The notes under the pieces are model-generated. The model did not search any database. It was given only the letters and a program-made list of their open reading frames with translations, and had not been told where the DNA came from. A stretch of 64,000 nt of DNA from Fidelibacterota bacterium. Lineage in GTDB: Bacteria; Fidelibacterota; Marinisomatia; SCGC-AAA003-L08; TS1B11. Shown piece after piece: positions 8,275 to 17,073 of this stretch. Position 1 is the stretch's first letter; every line of letters begins with the position of its first letter. The stretch is taken from the NCBI GenBank assembly GCA_020354025.1, contig CP070638.1, forward strand, positions 1,982,176 through 2,046,175, given 5' to 3'. The position numbers were made by a program, and so were the translations under genes.

Positions 8275-9921
8275 TCAATCGGCCAGAGTGCGGGACAATC
8301 CCCCGATGAAAAATACAATCATTCCTGTTACGGCTAGATAGGAAGCTGTTGATGTATTGTAATTTCCCATCACAAGACCTATAATAAATAGCGATAAGCC
8401 TGTGAATAAAACTGCCAGACTTGTCTTCCCGAATGCTGTAACCGGGATAATGTTAAATACCTGGCCGGTCTTCACTTCCTCATCAGTCACATGCTTTGCC
8501 TGCCATACTTCCGCGATCTTATGTTCATCTGGGCGCCGGGTGAGGCCGCTTATGGTCGGAGTCACGACGAGGGCAATGGCGGCCGTGAGGAAGGTATTCT
8601 GATTGAAACTATAATTCAGAAAGAACTCACCGATGATACCCGCGGTGGCACCGGCGAAATAACCGGCGATGGCACCCTGCCAGTTGCAGCGTTTCCAGAA
8701 TAGTCCATATACGACAGCGATGATGAAGAGCGGCATATCCATAATGGCAATCAGGGTCAGGTAGGCCTCAACCGCTCCGCCCATCTTAGGTACCCAGTAG
8801 GCGAAGAGGATCATACCGATCCCGACTGCAAAGGTCATGATACGAGCCACGATGAGTATGGCTTTGTTATCCGCTTTTCGATTGAAGATGCTCTCGTAAA
8901 TATCACTGGTGATCATAGTAGCAACGCCGTTAAGGTTGCCCGCTATGGTGGAGAGCTGGGCAGACAACAGGCCGCAAATCACTAATCCAAGAACACCGTG
9001 CGGTAACAGGCTCCTGAGCAATGTAGGTACCGCTGAGTCTGGATTGGCCAATCCGGGATGCAGAATAGACGCAGCTATACCGGGGATTATCCACAACAGC
9101 GCGAACGGCGTCGTGATAATTCCCGCCAGGACCAGTCCCCTGGCGGCGGTTTTGGTGCTGTCGGCGCTGAAGGCTCGCTGCAGCAGTCCCTGATCAACCG
9201 TAGCCCATTCGAGGCCCAAGAAAAATATGGCCAGGATAAACTTCCAGTCGAATTCACCTGTGTTTCTAACCAGGATCATAAAATCTGAGGGCAATTGAGA
9301 CATCAACCCGGGCCACCAGTCGACGAGGCTCATGGCTAGGGGAAGAACGATCAGGGCACCAAGAAGCATCAGTATGAATTGGATTACGTCGGTGAAGGCA
9401 ACAGCAAACATTCCGCCGAGTGCGGTATATACGATGGCGATACCCCCTATTACCAGCACCCAGAACGTGAAAGATGGATTTCCCGTTATGGCCTGGGCTG
9501 CCACAACGCCGGTATATAATACAATTCCCAGCCAGAACGAAAGGCGGAAGATCCACAGAACTGCCACCATGGTTCTGATCCCCTTACCATACCGTCTTTC
9601 AAGTAGCTCCGGAATGGTCCTGATCCGCAGTCGACGATAGATAGGGACGATAAACAGCCCGGCGAAAACCAATGCCATATTGCCCGTCCACGGCTGCCAG
9701 ATAATCGATATACCTTGCTTATAGGCTATGCCCGATTGGCCTACGAAACTGTACAGGTTTACATTGGTAACAACAATCACCGAGGCTAGGATAAAGGGAG
9801 TGATCCGCCGGCCGGCTACGTAGAAATCATCACCGCTTTTAACCCACAAATAGAAATACGTGCCAACAAAGAAGGTCATACCTAAAAAAAGACCTACGAT
9901 TGTATAGTCAACGTAGTTCAT
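8275..9921 (-). CDS. Sodium:solute symporter (SSS family)
   Basis: A 548-residue inner-membrane transporter with about 13-14 hydrophobic helices. It carries the family landmarks: the early FYVAGRRITPFILA segment, the N-terminal sodium-site helix, and the conserved core region with AGIITTPFALLW and QLSTIAGNLNGVATMITSD. Members use the sodium gradient to import sugars, sialic acid, amino acids or vitamins. It is the first gene of a minus-strand run followed by a GHMP kinase 19 bases on and a sugar nucleotidyltransferase, so a sugar is the likely cargo (inference). Its leader (9922-10487) holds several palindromes and a terminator-like hairpin. Confidence 0.9.
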   Translation of the reverse strand: MNYVDYTIVGLFLGMTFFVGTYFYLWVKSGDDFYVAGRRITPFILASVIVVTNVNLYSFVGQSGIAYKQGISIIWQPWTGNMALVFAGLFIVPIYRRLRIRTIPELLERRYGKGIRTMVAVLWIFRLSFWLGIVLYTGVVAAQAITGNPSFTFWVLVIGGIAIVYTALGGMFAVAFTDVIQFILMLLGALIVLPLAMSLVDWWPGLMSQLPSDFMILVRNTGEFDWKFILAIFFLGLEWATVDQGLLQRAFSADSTKTAARGLVLAGIITTPFALLWIIPGIAASILHPGLANPDSAVPTLLRSLLPHGVLGLVICGLLSAQLSTIAGNLNGVATMITSDIYESIFNRKADNKAILIVARIMTFAVGIGMILFAYWVPKMGGAVEAYLTLIAIMDMPLFIIAVVYGLFWKRCNWQGAIAGYFAGATAGIIGEFFLNYSFNQNTFLTAAIALVVTPTISGLTRRPDEHKIAEVWQAKHVTDEEVKTGQVFNIIPVTAFGKTSLAVLFTGLSLFIIGLVMGNYNTSTASYLAVTGMIVFFIGGLSRTLAD

Positions 9922-10107
9922 TACACTTCACTCCGAAAAAATCCATCACTGGCCATTGATCCAGCCGATTTTGGGCATGAAAGATAGGTGGCAAGGGTGT
10001 ATATAGCAAAAGGAATATGAACCAGAGGGACCAAAGACTAGCGGAGAAGTCCGGGGTATTCTCTTCCTTGCTGTGCAAGTAGCCGGGGATTGGATATGGC
10101 ATAGCAA

Positions 10108-10122
10108 ACTCTGTTACAGAGT
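10108..10122. promoter_or_regulatory. Candidate operator: perfect 15-bp palindrome
   Basis: ACTCTGT-T-ACAGAGT, two 7-bp arms around one base, lies 187 bases before the symporter start on the minus strand. The size and symmetry suit a dimeric repressor. No regulator gene is adjacent, so the binding factor is unknown. Confidence 0.4.
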
Positions 10123-10213
10123 GAGAAACAGGCATTTTTTGTGAACAGGATCTTTATCCTGAGTAGAGAGCCACAGTCAGTTAGTGCCAGGGATAATGTT
10201 TCTTCCTATTGTG

Positions 10214-10228
10214 ATCGAATGTTTCGAT
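10214..10228. promoter_or_regulatory. Candidate operator: ATCGAA-TGT-TTCGAT palindrome
   Basis: Perfect 6-bp arms with a three-base centre in the symporter/FadL divergent region. The symmetry is of operator type, but short palindromes also arise by chance. It is reported because it stands near a second palindrome at 10108. Confidence 0.35.
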
Positions 10229-10292
10229 ACAATACACTTCCTAAATAGAAAATCCAGTAATGAGATAGGCTGTGAGCGAGGGTGAAGTATCG

Positions 10293-10320
10293 AAAAAACG
10301 GGTTGGCATCCAATCCCGTT
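10293..10320 (-). terminator. Terminator-like hairpin in the symporter leader (minus strand)
   Basis: On the minus strand AACGGG-A-TTGG pairs with CCAA-CCCGTT across an ATG loop, with one bulged base, and is followed by six T residues. No minus-strand gene precedes it. It would therefore terminate a short leader RNA started near 10321-10480, or act as an attenuator before the symporter gene. Confidence 0.5.
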
Positions 10321-10487
10321 AAGTGTTTGACATCTCCTATTATAGGCGAGTAGATTCCAACAACCAAATTCCTAAGGCAATGCTTCTCTCGCAGGATGGG
10401 TGGTGGTGATATGAGATAGTCCACATCCTATCTTACTCACGCTGAGGACATTGAATCACGTAGGAACCAAAATAAGGGGAAATTTCC

Positions 10488-12125
10488 ATGAGGAAGCTCT
10501 TAGTCGGAATTATTGTCATGTCGCTATGTTTTAGCATGGCGATAGCAGGCGGTATCGTAACTAATACCAACCAGAGTGCCCAGTTCATCCGAACGCTGAA
10601 CCGCAATGCCTCTGTCAGCATAGACGCTGCATACTTCAACCCGGCGGGATTAATTCACTTGGAGGATGGACTGCATTTCTCCCTGAGCAACCAGTCTATA
10701 CTCCAGACGCGTGAGGTCATTAGCAACTACGCTGGCCCCTCCGGGAACACAGGATTGAATGATAAAACCTTCACCGCGGATGTACAGGCCTTGCTGTTCC
10801 CCGATGTCCATCTGGTCTATAAAACCGGCCCTCTTGCCTTCTTCGGCTCCTTCATGCCCATCGGTGGCGGCGGTAGCGCTGATTACGGCAAGGGACTACC
10901 TTCCTTCGAAATGCCGGTCTCAGATTTAGTACCGAAACTAGTCGCTGGGGGGCAATCGGTCACTGGATATAGGCTGAACAGCGAATTCAAAGGCGCGTCG
11001 GTCTATACGAGTGGTCAAGTTGGAGCAGCCTATGAGGTGAATAGCATGATCTCAATCGCTGTCGGAGCCCGCGTGGTCTCCGCCCGGAATACTTACAAGG
11101 GGCACCTGAAGGATATCGAGATAAATATGGGACAGTGGGTAAAAGCTACTGACTTCTTCACTGGTGCTGCTGCATTGGCCACTTCCGGCGCAGCCCAGGC
11201 CGATAACGGGGGTGATCAGTATACAGCCGGCGCAGCTCAGGCCACTGCCGCAGCCACCCTTTATTCCGATTCTGCCGCCTACTTTTACAATTTAGCCGAT
11301 GCGACGACTAATCCAATTCTCAAAGCTACTTACACCGCTGCCGGTGATGCCTATACACTTGGAGCAACCCAAGCGACAACCGCTGCTGCAGTATATGCTG
11401 ATTCGGCAGAATATTATTACGATCTCGCCGATTCCCTCGAATTAGTTGCGGTTGATATGGGAGATGCGGCTGTGGAAACAGCGGATAAGGAGGTGGATGT
11501 TGAGCAGACCGGTATTGGCTTCACTCCCATCGTTGGTATCCATATCAATCCAATGGATGGGCTTCATATAGGTATTCGATATGAACATATCACCAAGCTG
11601 GAGCTGACTAACAAGACCAAGGTTGACGGCTCGGGTTTATTCCCCGATGGGGAGAAGACCAACGCCGACATGCCCGCCATGCTGGGAGTTGGTGTTTCCT
11701 ATCAGGTAATGCCGGCACTGAGGACTGAGGCCAGCTTCAACTATTATCTCAACACCGGAGTCGATTGGGATGGGAAGGAAGCGGACCTCGATAACGGTCT
11801 TGAAGCCGGATTGGCGTTGGAATATGCTCTAAGTCCATCGCTACTGGCCAGTGCTGGTTTCCTTACATCCATCGGAGGTGCTAAAGAGGCCTACCAGCGC
11901 GATCTGAGCTATAGCCTCAACTCAACTTCGGTCGGCTTGGGCGTCGCCTATACAGTTGCGCCCAACCTTGTAGTAAACATTGGGGCCGTTAACACTTTCT
12001 ACAGCGAAGGGCAGAGAAGCTTCAGTTATGAGTTTGATGAGGATCTGGGGATAACCGTCCCAGTCGTAGAGAAGTATAATAAGACCTCAATCGATTTTGC
12101 CATAGGGATTGACTACAGCCTCTAA
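10488..12125 (+). CDS. FadL/OmpP1-type outer-membrane transport protein
   Basis: A 545-residue outer-membrane beta barrel of the FadL/TodX family, which takes up long-chain fatty acids and other hydrophobic compounds. It has a signal peptide (~1-20), the family N-terminus with SVSIDAAYFNPAGLIHL (~residues 43-60), glycine-rich early strands (FMPIGGGGSADYGKG) and a C-terminal strand ending in DYSL. Residues ~220-330 are an unusual alanine-rich insert made of two similar segments (QYTAGAAQATAAATLYSDSA and AYTLGATQATTAAAVYADSA, each followed by a Tyr-rich YNLAD or YDLAD). AGGGG precedes the ATG. It stands alone between the sugar cassette and a convergent GyrI-like gene, with a terminator at 12159. 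Confidence 0.88.
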   Translation: MRKLLVGIIVMSLCFSMAIAGGIVTNTNQSAQFIRTLNRNASVSIDAAYFNPAGLIHLEDGLHFSLSNQSILQTREVISNYAGPSGNTGLNDKTFTADVQALLFPDVHLVYKTGPLAFFGSFMPIGGGGSADYGKGLPSFEMPVSDLVPKLVAGGQSVTGYRLNSEFKGASVYTSGQVGAAYEVNSMISIAVGARVVSARNTYKGHLKDIEINMGQWVKATDFFTGAAALATSGAAQADNGGDQYTAGAAQATAAATLYSDSAAYFYNLADATTNPILKATYTAAGDAYTLGATQATTAAAVYADSAEYYYDLADSLELVAVDMGDAAVETADKEVDVEQTGIGFTPIVGIHINPMDGLHIGIRYEHITKLELTNKTKVDGSGLFPDGEKTNADMPAMLGVGVSYQVMPALRTEASFNYYLNTGVDWDGKEADLDNGLEAGLALEYALSPSLLASAGFLTSIGGAKEAYQRDLSYSLNSTSVGLGVAYTVAPNLVVNIGAVNTFYSEGQRSFSYEFDEDLGITVPVVEKYNKTSIDFAIGIDYSL

Positions 12126-12158
12126 TAGGCAAGGAATTATAGTACCGTTCATATGAGC

Positions 12159-12186
12159 AAGAGGGGGATTTGCTAATCCCCCTCTT
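12159..12186. terminator. Hairpin between convergent FadL-type and GyrI-like genes
   Basis: A perfect 12-bp stem (12159-12170 with 12175-12186, AAGAGGGGGATT arm) with a four-base TGCT loop lies 34 bases after the FadL stop and 25 bases after the stop of the convergent gene. There is no T-tract on either side, so a shared bidirectional terminator is inferred from stem strength and position. Confidence 0.65.
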
Positions 12187-12210
12187 GGTATCGGCTACTC
12201 TGAGTAGGAA

Positions 12211-12828
12211 CTAAGCCTTCTCAACCGGCTGGCGGAGGACTGTCTTCAACCGTTCCGGGGGAGTCCGACGGGGATCGCCCAAGTAGATCTCGTGGTGTCT
12301 TCCACGCGGCCGATAATCCTGCTCCTTAATGAATATGTGCATCTTTTCGATAGTAGGTTTTTCTTCTGCGTACGGGCCGATGTGCATAATCTGCACCGAT
12401 AATCCTTCGTGAAACGGCTCAAAGCGTACCTTGTTGAGGGCTAGAGGATTCTTCTTCGCTTTCAATTCCGCTTTCGCCTGGTCGAACATTTCTTTCGTGA
12501 TATGGTCCGGCTGCATGATCATCAGGGTCCAGAGCCACTCGTCCTTGATCTCTAGGTCGAACTCTCCGCCGCTGGCCATCCACCAAAGGCCTTCCGAAGG
12601 CATAACGGAATAATCAGGTCCTAAGCCCTTTTTCTTCAGACCGAATTTTATTCCATAGGCTAGACCGTAAAGAACCTCCATTGCATCCTGGAATTCCTGC
12701 GCTGTATTGGGATCACCCCGGCCATCAACCATTAGGAAATTCATTTGAGGCACGTCTACTAGCACAACTTCCTTGGTTGAGGGCACGTATAGGTGCCTGA
12801 GTTCCTTTTTCAGATCGATTTTGGACAT
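12211..12828 (-). CDS. GyrI-like small-molecule-binding domain protein
   Basis: A 205-residue cytoplasmic protein made almost entirely of a GyrI-like (SOUL/effector-binding) domain, without the DNA-binding domain of the MerR/AraC regulators that often carry it. Recognisable elements are the N-terminal VDVPQMNFLMVDGRGDPN strand, the central GLWWMASGGEFD segment and the late HIGPYAEEKPTIEKMH and HHEIYLGDPRR segments typical of the family. Stand-alone members may bind or hydrolyse small electrophilic or cationic compounds. It is a single gene, convergent with the FadL-type porin. The role is uncertain. Confidence 0.8.
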   Translation of the reverse strand: MSKIDLKKELRHLYVPSTKEVVLVDVPQMNFLMVDGRGDPNTAQEFQDAMEVLYGLAYGIKFGLKKKGLGPDYSVMPSEGLWWMASGGEFDLEIKDEWLWTLMIMQPDHITKEMFDQAKAELKAKKNPLALNKVRFEPFHEGLSVQIMHIGPYAEEKPTIEKMHIFIKEQDYRPRGRHHEIYLGDPRRTPPERLKTVLRQPVEKA

Positions 12829-12926
12829 GGATTAACCTCATTGGCTATATGGAGAAACAATCCAAAGGTAATTGGCATAGGCCTGCTTTTCAAGGGCGAT
12901 GGATTGCTCGTAGATGGGATACAGGC

Positions 12927-13925
12927 CTAGCGATAGGGTACCTGGGCGGTATGCATGTTCCTGATTCTTCGTCGGACATAGAATTCCCGCACCTGTGGAG
13001 ACCAACGGAAATCAGCCTCTTTGAGGATTATATAAAACTCCCGGACAAGCCTTCCTGAATGGGTATCGTAATATCGGCTGGCGAATTCGTGATAGACGGT
13101 GCTCAACTCGGGACGGATCGCGCCTTCACTATCGAACACCGGTGATAGCTTCAGTCCGGTAAGGAAGGTACACAGATAGAGCTGGTAGTAGTATTCAGCG
13201 ACATCAGCCACAACCGATTGTTTGTATCTCCCAAGGTAGCGTTCCCAGCGGATTGTCCTTTCACCCACTTCCCTGAACGATATAAGCAGGCTGTCACTGT
13301 CGGAAAAGCCCGCAGCCAGTTCATCGGTTCGCAGGCCAAGATATTCGCGCACGGCGAGCGAGACGTGGAGTGCGAAGTGACGGTATAGATAGTCAGGTTG
13401 CTGATCGATGTAATAGAGCCGCCCGAAGGTGTACAGATCCAGGCCGTTGCGACGCAAAGCATTGACATACGCTTTGATCTCGGGGCTCCGGCGGGATTCC
13501 TCGTCGTGAAATTTTGAGATGAGATCGTAGTCTTCCCAGATCATATCATTGTGACGGCTAATAGTGGCGAAGAAAAAGGTCATGAACTCCTTGCAGGCTG
13601 AGTCGCGTACCGCCACGGAGAGGCGAGTAAGGTGGGTCTTGAAGTACTGTACCCCGGCGAAGAGGGAGTCAAAGTTGTCGTTGTCTAGGGCCCCCAGGTA
13701 GCGGGTGTAGGCGGTGAGGGGAGTGGGGACATTTGATTCCTGTGGCTGGGTGGGGAATAAGAGCGACGAGTAGAGCAGGAGTACTGTTAGGGATAACATC
13801 AAGTATGTTAGCGATGCGCTACTTGGGATGCCAGTAATAAGGAACTTTATGATCGTAAGCCTCTTGGATTTCCTTGCCAACTTGTTGGCGGATTCGGAAT
13901 GACACCATATATCATCAATAACCAT
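12927..13925 (-). CDS. Unknown exported or membrane-anchored alpha-helical protein
   Basis: A 332-codon frame. The first 42 residues are basic and poorly hydrophobic. An internal ATG at 13799 (residue 43) would give a clean signal peptide (MLSLTVLLLYSSLLFPT), so the mature gene may start there; neither start has a clear ribosome binding site. The rest is soluble and probably helical, rich in Tyr, Arg and acidic residues (for example EDYDLISKFHDEESRRSPE and VADVAEYYYQLYL), with no motif I recognise. It stands alone on the minus strand, divergent from trxA. Function unknown. Confidence 0.65.
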   Translation of the reverse strand: MVIDDIWCHSESANKLARKSKRLTIIKFLITGIPSSASLTYLMLSLTVLLLYSSLLFPTQPQESNVPTPLTAYTRYLGALDNDNFDSLFAGVQYFKTHLTRLSVAVRDSACKEFMTFFFATISRHNDMIWEDYDLISKFHDEESRRSPEIKAYVNALRRNGLDLYTFGRLYYIDQQPDYLYRHFALHVSLAVREYLGLRTDELAAGFSDSDSLLISFREVGERTIRWERYLGRYKQSVVADVAEYYYQLYLCTFLTGLKLSPVFDSEGAIRPELSTVYHEFASRYYDTHSGRLVREFYIILKEADFRWSPQVREFYVRRRIRNMHTAQVPYR

Positions 13926-14174
13926 TCGATAAATTTCTGTTTGGCAGCCTGACAGCAGATCAGTCCTTTGGTCATAGGCCTCTGGACGGATGAGATGGAA
14001 TCAGCTAATATCTATGACTTCAGGTGTCCCAAATTTCTGATCCCACCAATGAAATTTCTACTGCGACTAAGTCATTCCTGTTGTACCCTTTGCCAATCCG
14101 GTTACTTTGGGAATAACTTAATGCATGTAATTGACGAGAATTTTGACACCCTGTAACACAGGAGCAGATATACA

Positions 14175-14501
14175 ATGGGTGCAGATACGGTAGAGTTTAC
14201 TGAGCAGGATTTTGATGAAAAGGTGCTGAGCTCCGACCTGCCGGTGCTGGTGGATTTTTGGGCGGAGTGGTGCGGCCCGTGCCACATGATCGCCCCGGCA
14301 ATCGACGAGGTCGCCGTGGAATACAAGGACAAAGTGAGGGTCGGTAAACTGAATGTTGATCAACATCCAAGTATCGCGGCCAGGTATGGAATCCGCAGTA
14401 TTCCAAGTATACTTCTATTCAAGGGTGGCCAGGCGAGTGACCAGCTCGTAGGCGCCGTTCCCAAGGCTCAGATCACGAATATGATAAAACGGGCATTATA
14501 A
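14175..14501 (+). CDS. trxA: Thioredoxin
   Basis: A 108-residue cytoplasmic thioredoxin that reduces protein disulfides. The active site WCGPC is intact (C33, C36), the buried acidic residue lies in VLVDFWAEW, and the cis-proline loop SIPSILLF (~75) and C-terminal GAVPKAQI are typical. AGGAG lies about 10 bases before the ATG. The next gene, 12 bases on, is thioredoxin reductase, so the two form an operon supplying the complete NADPH-dependent reducing system. Confidence 0.96.
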   Translation: MGADTVEFTEQDFDEKVLSSDLPVLVDFWAEWCGPCHMIAPAIDEVAVEYKDKVRVGKLNVDQHPSIAARYGIRSIPSILLFKGGQASDQLVGAVPKAQITNMIKRAL

Positions 14502-14513
14502 GTAGAAAGGATA

Positions 14514-15449
14514 GTGTCAGAGTCTCGAAAGGTTGTGATTATTGGGTCAGGCCCTGCCGGCCTTACGGCCGCACTTTATACAGCCAGGGCTAAGTTGAAC
14601 CCTATGGTATTTGAAGGTACTCAGCCCGGTGGGCAGCTTATGCTTACCAATGAGGTTGAGAATTACCCTGGTTTTCCCGACGGTGTATCGGGACCGGAAA
14701 TGATGGAATTGTTTCGCAAGCAAGCGCAGCGTTTTGGCGCGGAGACCTTATTCCAGACCGTCACCCAGGTGGATTTTTCCTCTCGCCCCTTCAAGATCAA
14801 GGCGGAGGAAGAGATCACTGAGGCAGAGACGGTGATTATAAGTACGGGTGCTTCTGCCCGCCTGCTAGGATTGGAATCTGAAACCCGGCTGATGGGGCAT
14901 GGGATTTCTGTCTGTGCCACCTGCGATGGATTTTTCTATCAGGACAAGGATGTGATTGTGGTTGGCGGTGGTGACTCCGCGATGGAGGAAGCCGGTTTCC
15001 TTACCAGGTTTGCATCTAGGGTTACCATCGTTCACCGTCGTGATCAGCTGCGTGCGTCCAAGATCATGCAGGAGCGTATCTTCAATAATCCTAAGGTGGA
15101 TATTCGGTGGAACGCGGTAGTGGAACAAATGCTGGGCGATACTCAAAACGGCGGTCTGACCGGTGTAATCCTCAAGGACACACGGACAGGTAAGACTGAG
15201 AGATTTCGATGTGATGGTGTTTTTCTCGCCCTTGGTCATATCCCCAACACCGAGCTGTTCAAAGGACAGGTCGACATGAATGAGCGGGGGTACATCATCA
15301 CCCGAGGCAAGTCTGCTCACACCTCGGTATCCGGGATTTTTGCCTGTGGTGACGTGCAGGACGCAGTCTATCGCCAGGCTATCACTGCGGCAGGATCAGG
15401 CTGTGCTGCAGCTATCGACGCGGAACACTTTCTAGAGAACCAGGCTTAG
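14514..15449 (+). CDS. trxB: Thioredoxin-disulfide reductase
   Basis: A 311-residue FAD/NADPH flavoprotein that reduces thioredoxin. It has the N-terminal FAD loop GSGPAG (11-16), the redox pair C134/C137 in CATCDGFF, the second dinucleotide loop [10 protein letters not shown] (~151) and the C-terminal FAD-contacting [10 protein letters not shown]. It starts with GTG, 12 bases after trxA. The [12 protein letters not shown] end of the family is represented by [17 protein letters not shown], so the protein is complete. Confidence 0.96.
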   Translation: MSESRKVVIIGSGPAGLTAALYTARAKLNPMVFEGTQPGGQLMLTNEVENYPGFPDGVSGPEMMELFRKQAQRFGAETLFQTVTQVDFSSRPFKIKAEEEITEAETVIISTGASARLLGLESETRLMGHGISVCATCDGFFYQDKDVIVVGGGDSAMEEAGFLTRFASRVTIVHRRDQLRASKIMQERIFNNPKVDIRWNAVVEQMLGDTQNGGLTGVILKDTRTGKTERFRCDGVFLALGHIPNTELFKGQVDMNERGYIITRGKSAHTSVSGIFACGDVQDAVYRQAITAAGSGCAAAIDAEHFLENQA

Positions 15450-15568
15450 TCTGTCCGACCCGCAGCTCCGTTCCCTTTCGAGGCACGACGCAATGCGAAC
15501 GTGCATAGTAAAATCTTTTCGTTTCTGATCATAAATAGCTTCGCTAGTTGCCAGGGTGTGGTGTTTCC

Positions 15569-16267
15569 ATGAATTCGATTACGCCCCGTATGGTGATTCT
15601 TATGGTCGGCCGTACTTTACCCCCCATCCGCGAAATCTACGGTGATTTCGATAGCTGGTTTCAGGAGCGATCCGGTGTGAGGGCTGATTACCAGGTACAG
15701 CTCCTCGTTGACGGGGATCCCATGCCGGTACCGGCCGACTCTGATGGCTGGATTATTACAGGCTCATCAAATTCAGTGAACGACGAGATTCCCTGGCTGC
15801 CGGAGGTTAAGGATGGCATAGCGCGGGCAGTGGAAGACGGCCATCCCGTTCTAGGAGTCTGTTTCGGACACCAGCTGCTGGCCGTGTCCAATGGAGGTCG
15901 AGTGAAGCCTAATCCAGTAGGGTGGGAGCTGGGATCGGCAACGGTAAATCTTACAAAGGCCGGAGCGGCGTCCCCTCTCTTTCGAGGCATGGACAGGCGC
16001 TTTTCTGTTTATCAAACTCACCAGGATGTAGTTACCGACCTCCCACCGGAAGCAGAAATACTCGCTGCCAACAGTATGGGTCTGCAGGCATTCCAGCTGA
16101 ATGGTCTTGCTTTCGGAGTTCAATTTCATCCGGAGTTCACAAAGGACATCACTCGAATGTACGTTCGGTTGCGCTCCGGCCGTGACGATGCACGTTCATC
16201 CCTGGACGCACGCGGTGAAAGTTCATGTCAAGTACTGACCAACTTTATTCAACAATTGACCTTGTAG
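15569..16267 (+). CDS. Class I glutamine amidotransferase (GMP-synthase-type GATase domain)
   Basis: About 232 residues from the ATG at 15569; an in-frame TTG at 15548 is less likely. The catalytic triad is intact: C98 in GVCFGHQLL, H187 and E189 in GVQFHPEF. The domain releases ammonia from glutamine, or acts as a gamma-glutamyl hydrolase, and stands alone without a synthetase domain. It ends 8 bases before an ABC ATPase gene whose Shine-Dalgarno lies across this gene's stop codon, so the two are probably translationally coupled, with an HDAC-fold gene next. The target substrate is unknown; stand-alone members include gamma-glutamyl-polyamine hydrolases. Confidence 0.85.
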   Translation: MNSITPRMVILMVGRTLPPIREIYGDFDSWFQERSGVRADYQVQLLVDGDPMPVPADSDGWIITGSSNSVNDEIPWLPEVKDGIARAVEDGHPVLGVCFGHQLLAVSNGGRVKPNPVGWELGSATVNLTKAGAASPLFRGMDRRFSVYQTHQDVVTDLPPEAEILAANSMGLQAFQLNGLAFGVQFHPEFTKDITRMYVRLRSGRDDARSSLDARGESSCQVLTNFIQQLTL

Positions 16268-16275
16268 GAGGTTTT

Positions 16276-17058
16276 ATGCAGCAGCCAATCTACCAAATAA
16301 AGAATCTGAACTTGCATCTTAAAAAGAAATCGGTTCTTTCTATTACTAATTTCGAGATACACCGTGGGATTACATATGCCATTATCGGTCAACCAGGATC
16401 GGGAAAAACGAGCCTGCTTGAGATGCTGGCTGGTCAGTGCCGTCCCACCAGCGGGACGATCCTTTACGAAGGAGATTCCATCACTAATAAGAAGGTGCAC
16501 CGAAAATATCAGGAAGAAATTTGTTATCTGCCCCAATTACCGTCCTCTGGTCGGCGGGTAAGTGGGACCGTGCAACGATATATGCTCAAGCATATCAGGA
16601 CTGCTCCCTGGTCGACAGACTCGGCAGCAGATCGGCTGAAAACTGTCAGCAAGCGAATGGGTCTGGGAGATAAACTGGCACGGACAGTGAAAACGCTTTC
16701 ACCAGGAGAGCGACGCTGGATCAATCTAGCTATATGTATTGCCTCGGATGCGAAGGTACTGATCATCGATGAGCTCGAGCAGCATATGAGTTATGATGGA
16801 CTCGATCTGGTAAAGCGGCAGGTCCAGAGGAAGTGCAGCTACGAAGGCACTACCGTCCTGGTATCTACTCTCAATCCTACTACGATTCGGCGGCTGCCAG
16901 GGGTATCAGTGACCCTCGACCGCGGTCGTATAGCGATGATCCGCTCGGTCCGGGAAGGTAGTCGTGGTCGGAGGTCCCCTGGTAGTGCCGGAAACAATCC
17001 TAGGTCCACCCGGCGAAATAGCGAAAAAGCAAATAAGACGAAGTCTTCCCGACGATAA
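16276..17058 (+). CDS. Orphan ABC-type ATPase with basic C-terminal tail
   Basis: 260 residues from ATG 16276, chosen because TAGGAGG ends four bases upstream; the longer frame from 16225 overlaps the amidotransferase. It has Walker A GQPGSGKT (38-45), a signature LSPGE (140-144) and Walker B VLIIDE (D164, E165). The usual H-loop histidine is absent: the corresponding strand reads VLVSTLNPT. The last ~35 residues are a lysine/arginine/serine-rich, probably disordered tail that could bind nucleic acid or membrane. No permease gene is nearby. It may be the ATPase of a transporter encoded elsewhere, or a non-transport ABC protein. Confidence 0.8.
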   Translation: MQQPIYQIKNLNLHLKKKSVLSITNFEIHRGITYAIIGQPGSGKTSLLEMLAGQCRPTSGTILYEGDSITNKKVHRKYQEEICYLPQLPSSGRRVSGTVQRYMLKHIRTAPWSTDSAADRLKTVSKRMGLGDKLARTVKTLSPGERRWINLAICIASDAKVLIIDELEQHMSYDGLDLVKRQVQRKCSYEGTTVLVSTLNPTTIRRLPGVSVTLDRGRIAMIRSVREGSRGRRSPGSAGNNPRSTRRNSEKANKTKSSRR

Positions 17059-17073
17059 TCTAGGAGCGTCCCT

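Larger units (their letters stand above)
9922..10487. other. Divergent regulatory region between symporter and FadL-type porin
   Basis: 566 bases without a convincing gene between divergently transcribed units. It contains a 15-bp palindrome at 10108-10122, a CAGGAT-CTTT-ATCCTG hairpin at 10146-10161, a 15-bp palindrome at 10214-10228, a minus-strand terminator-like hairpin at 10293-10320 and an AGATAG...CTATCT hairpin around 10413-10434. Two minus-strand frames here (9908-10135 and 10206-10424) have no family resemblance or ribosome binding site and were rejected. No tRNA or known riboswitch is recognised. Confidence 0.6.

Noticed and set aside
10206..10424. 72-codon minus-strand frame between symporter and porin
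   Set aside because: No ribosome binding site, no recognisable pattern, and it runs through the terminator-like hairpin and a palindrome.
13968..14156. 62-codon plus-strand frame before trxA
   Set aside because: No ribosome binding site, Cys-rich random composition; it sits in the divergent promoter region of trxA and the unknown exported gene.
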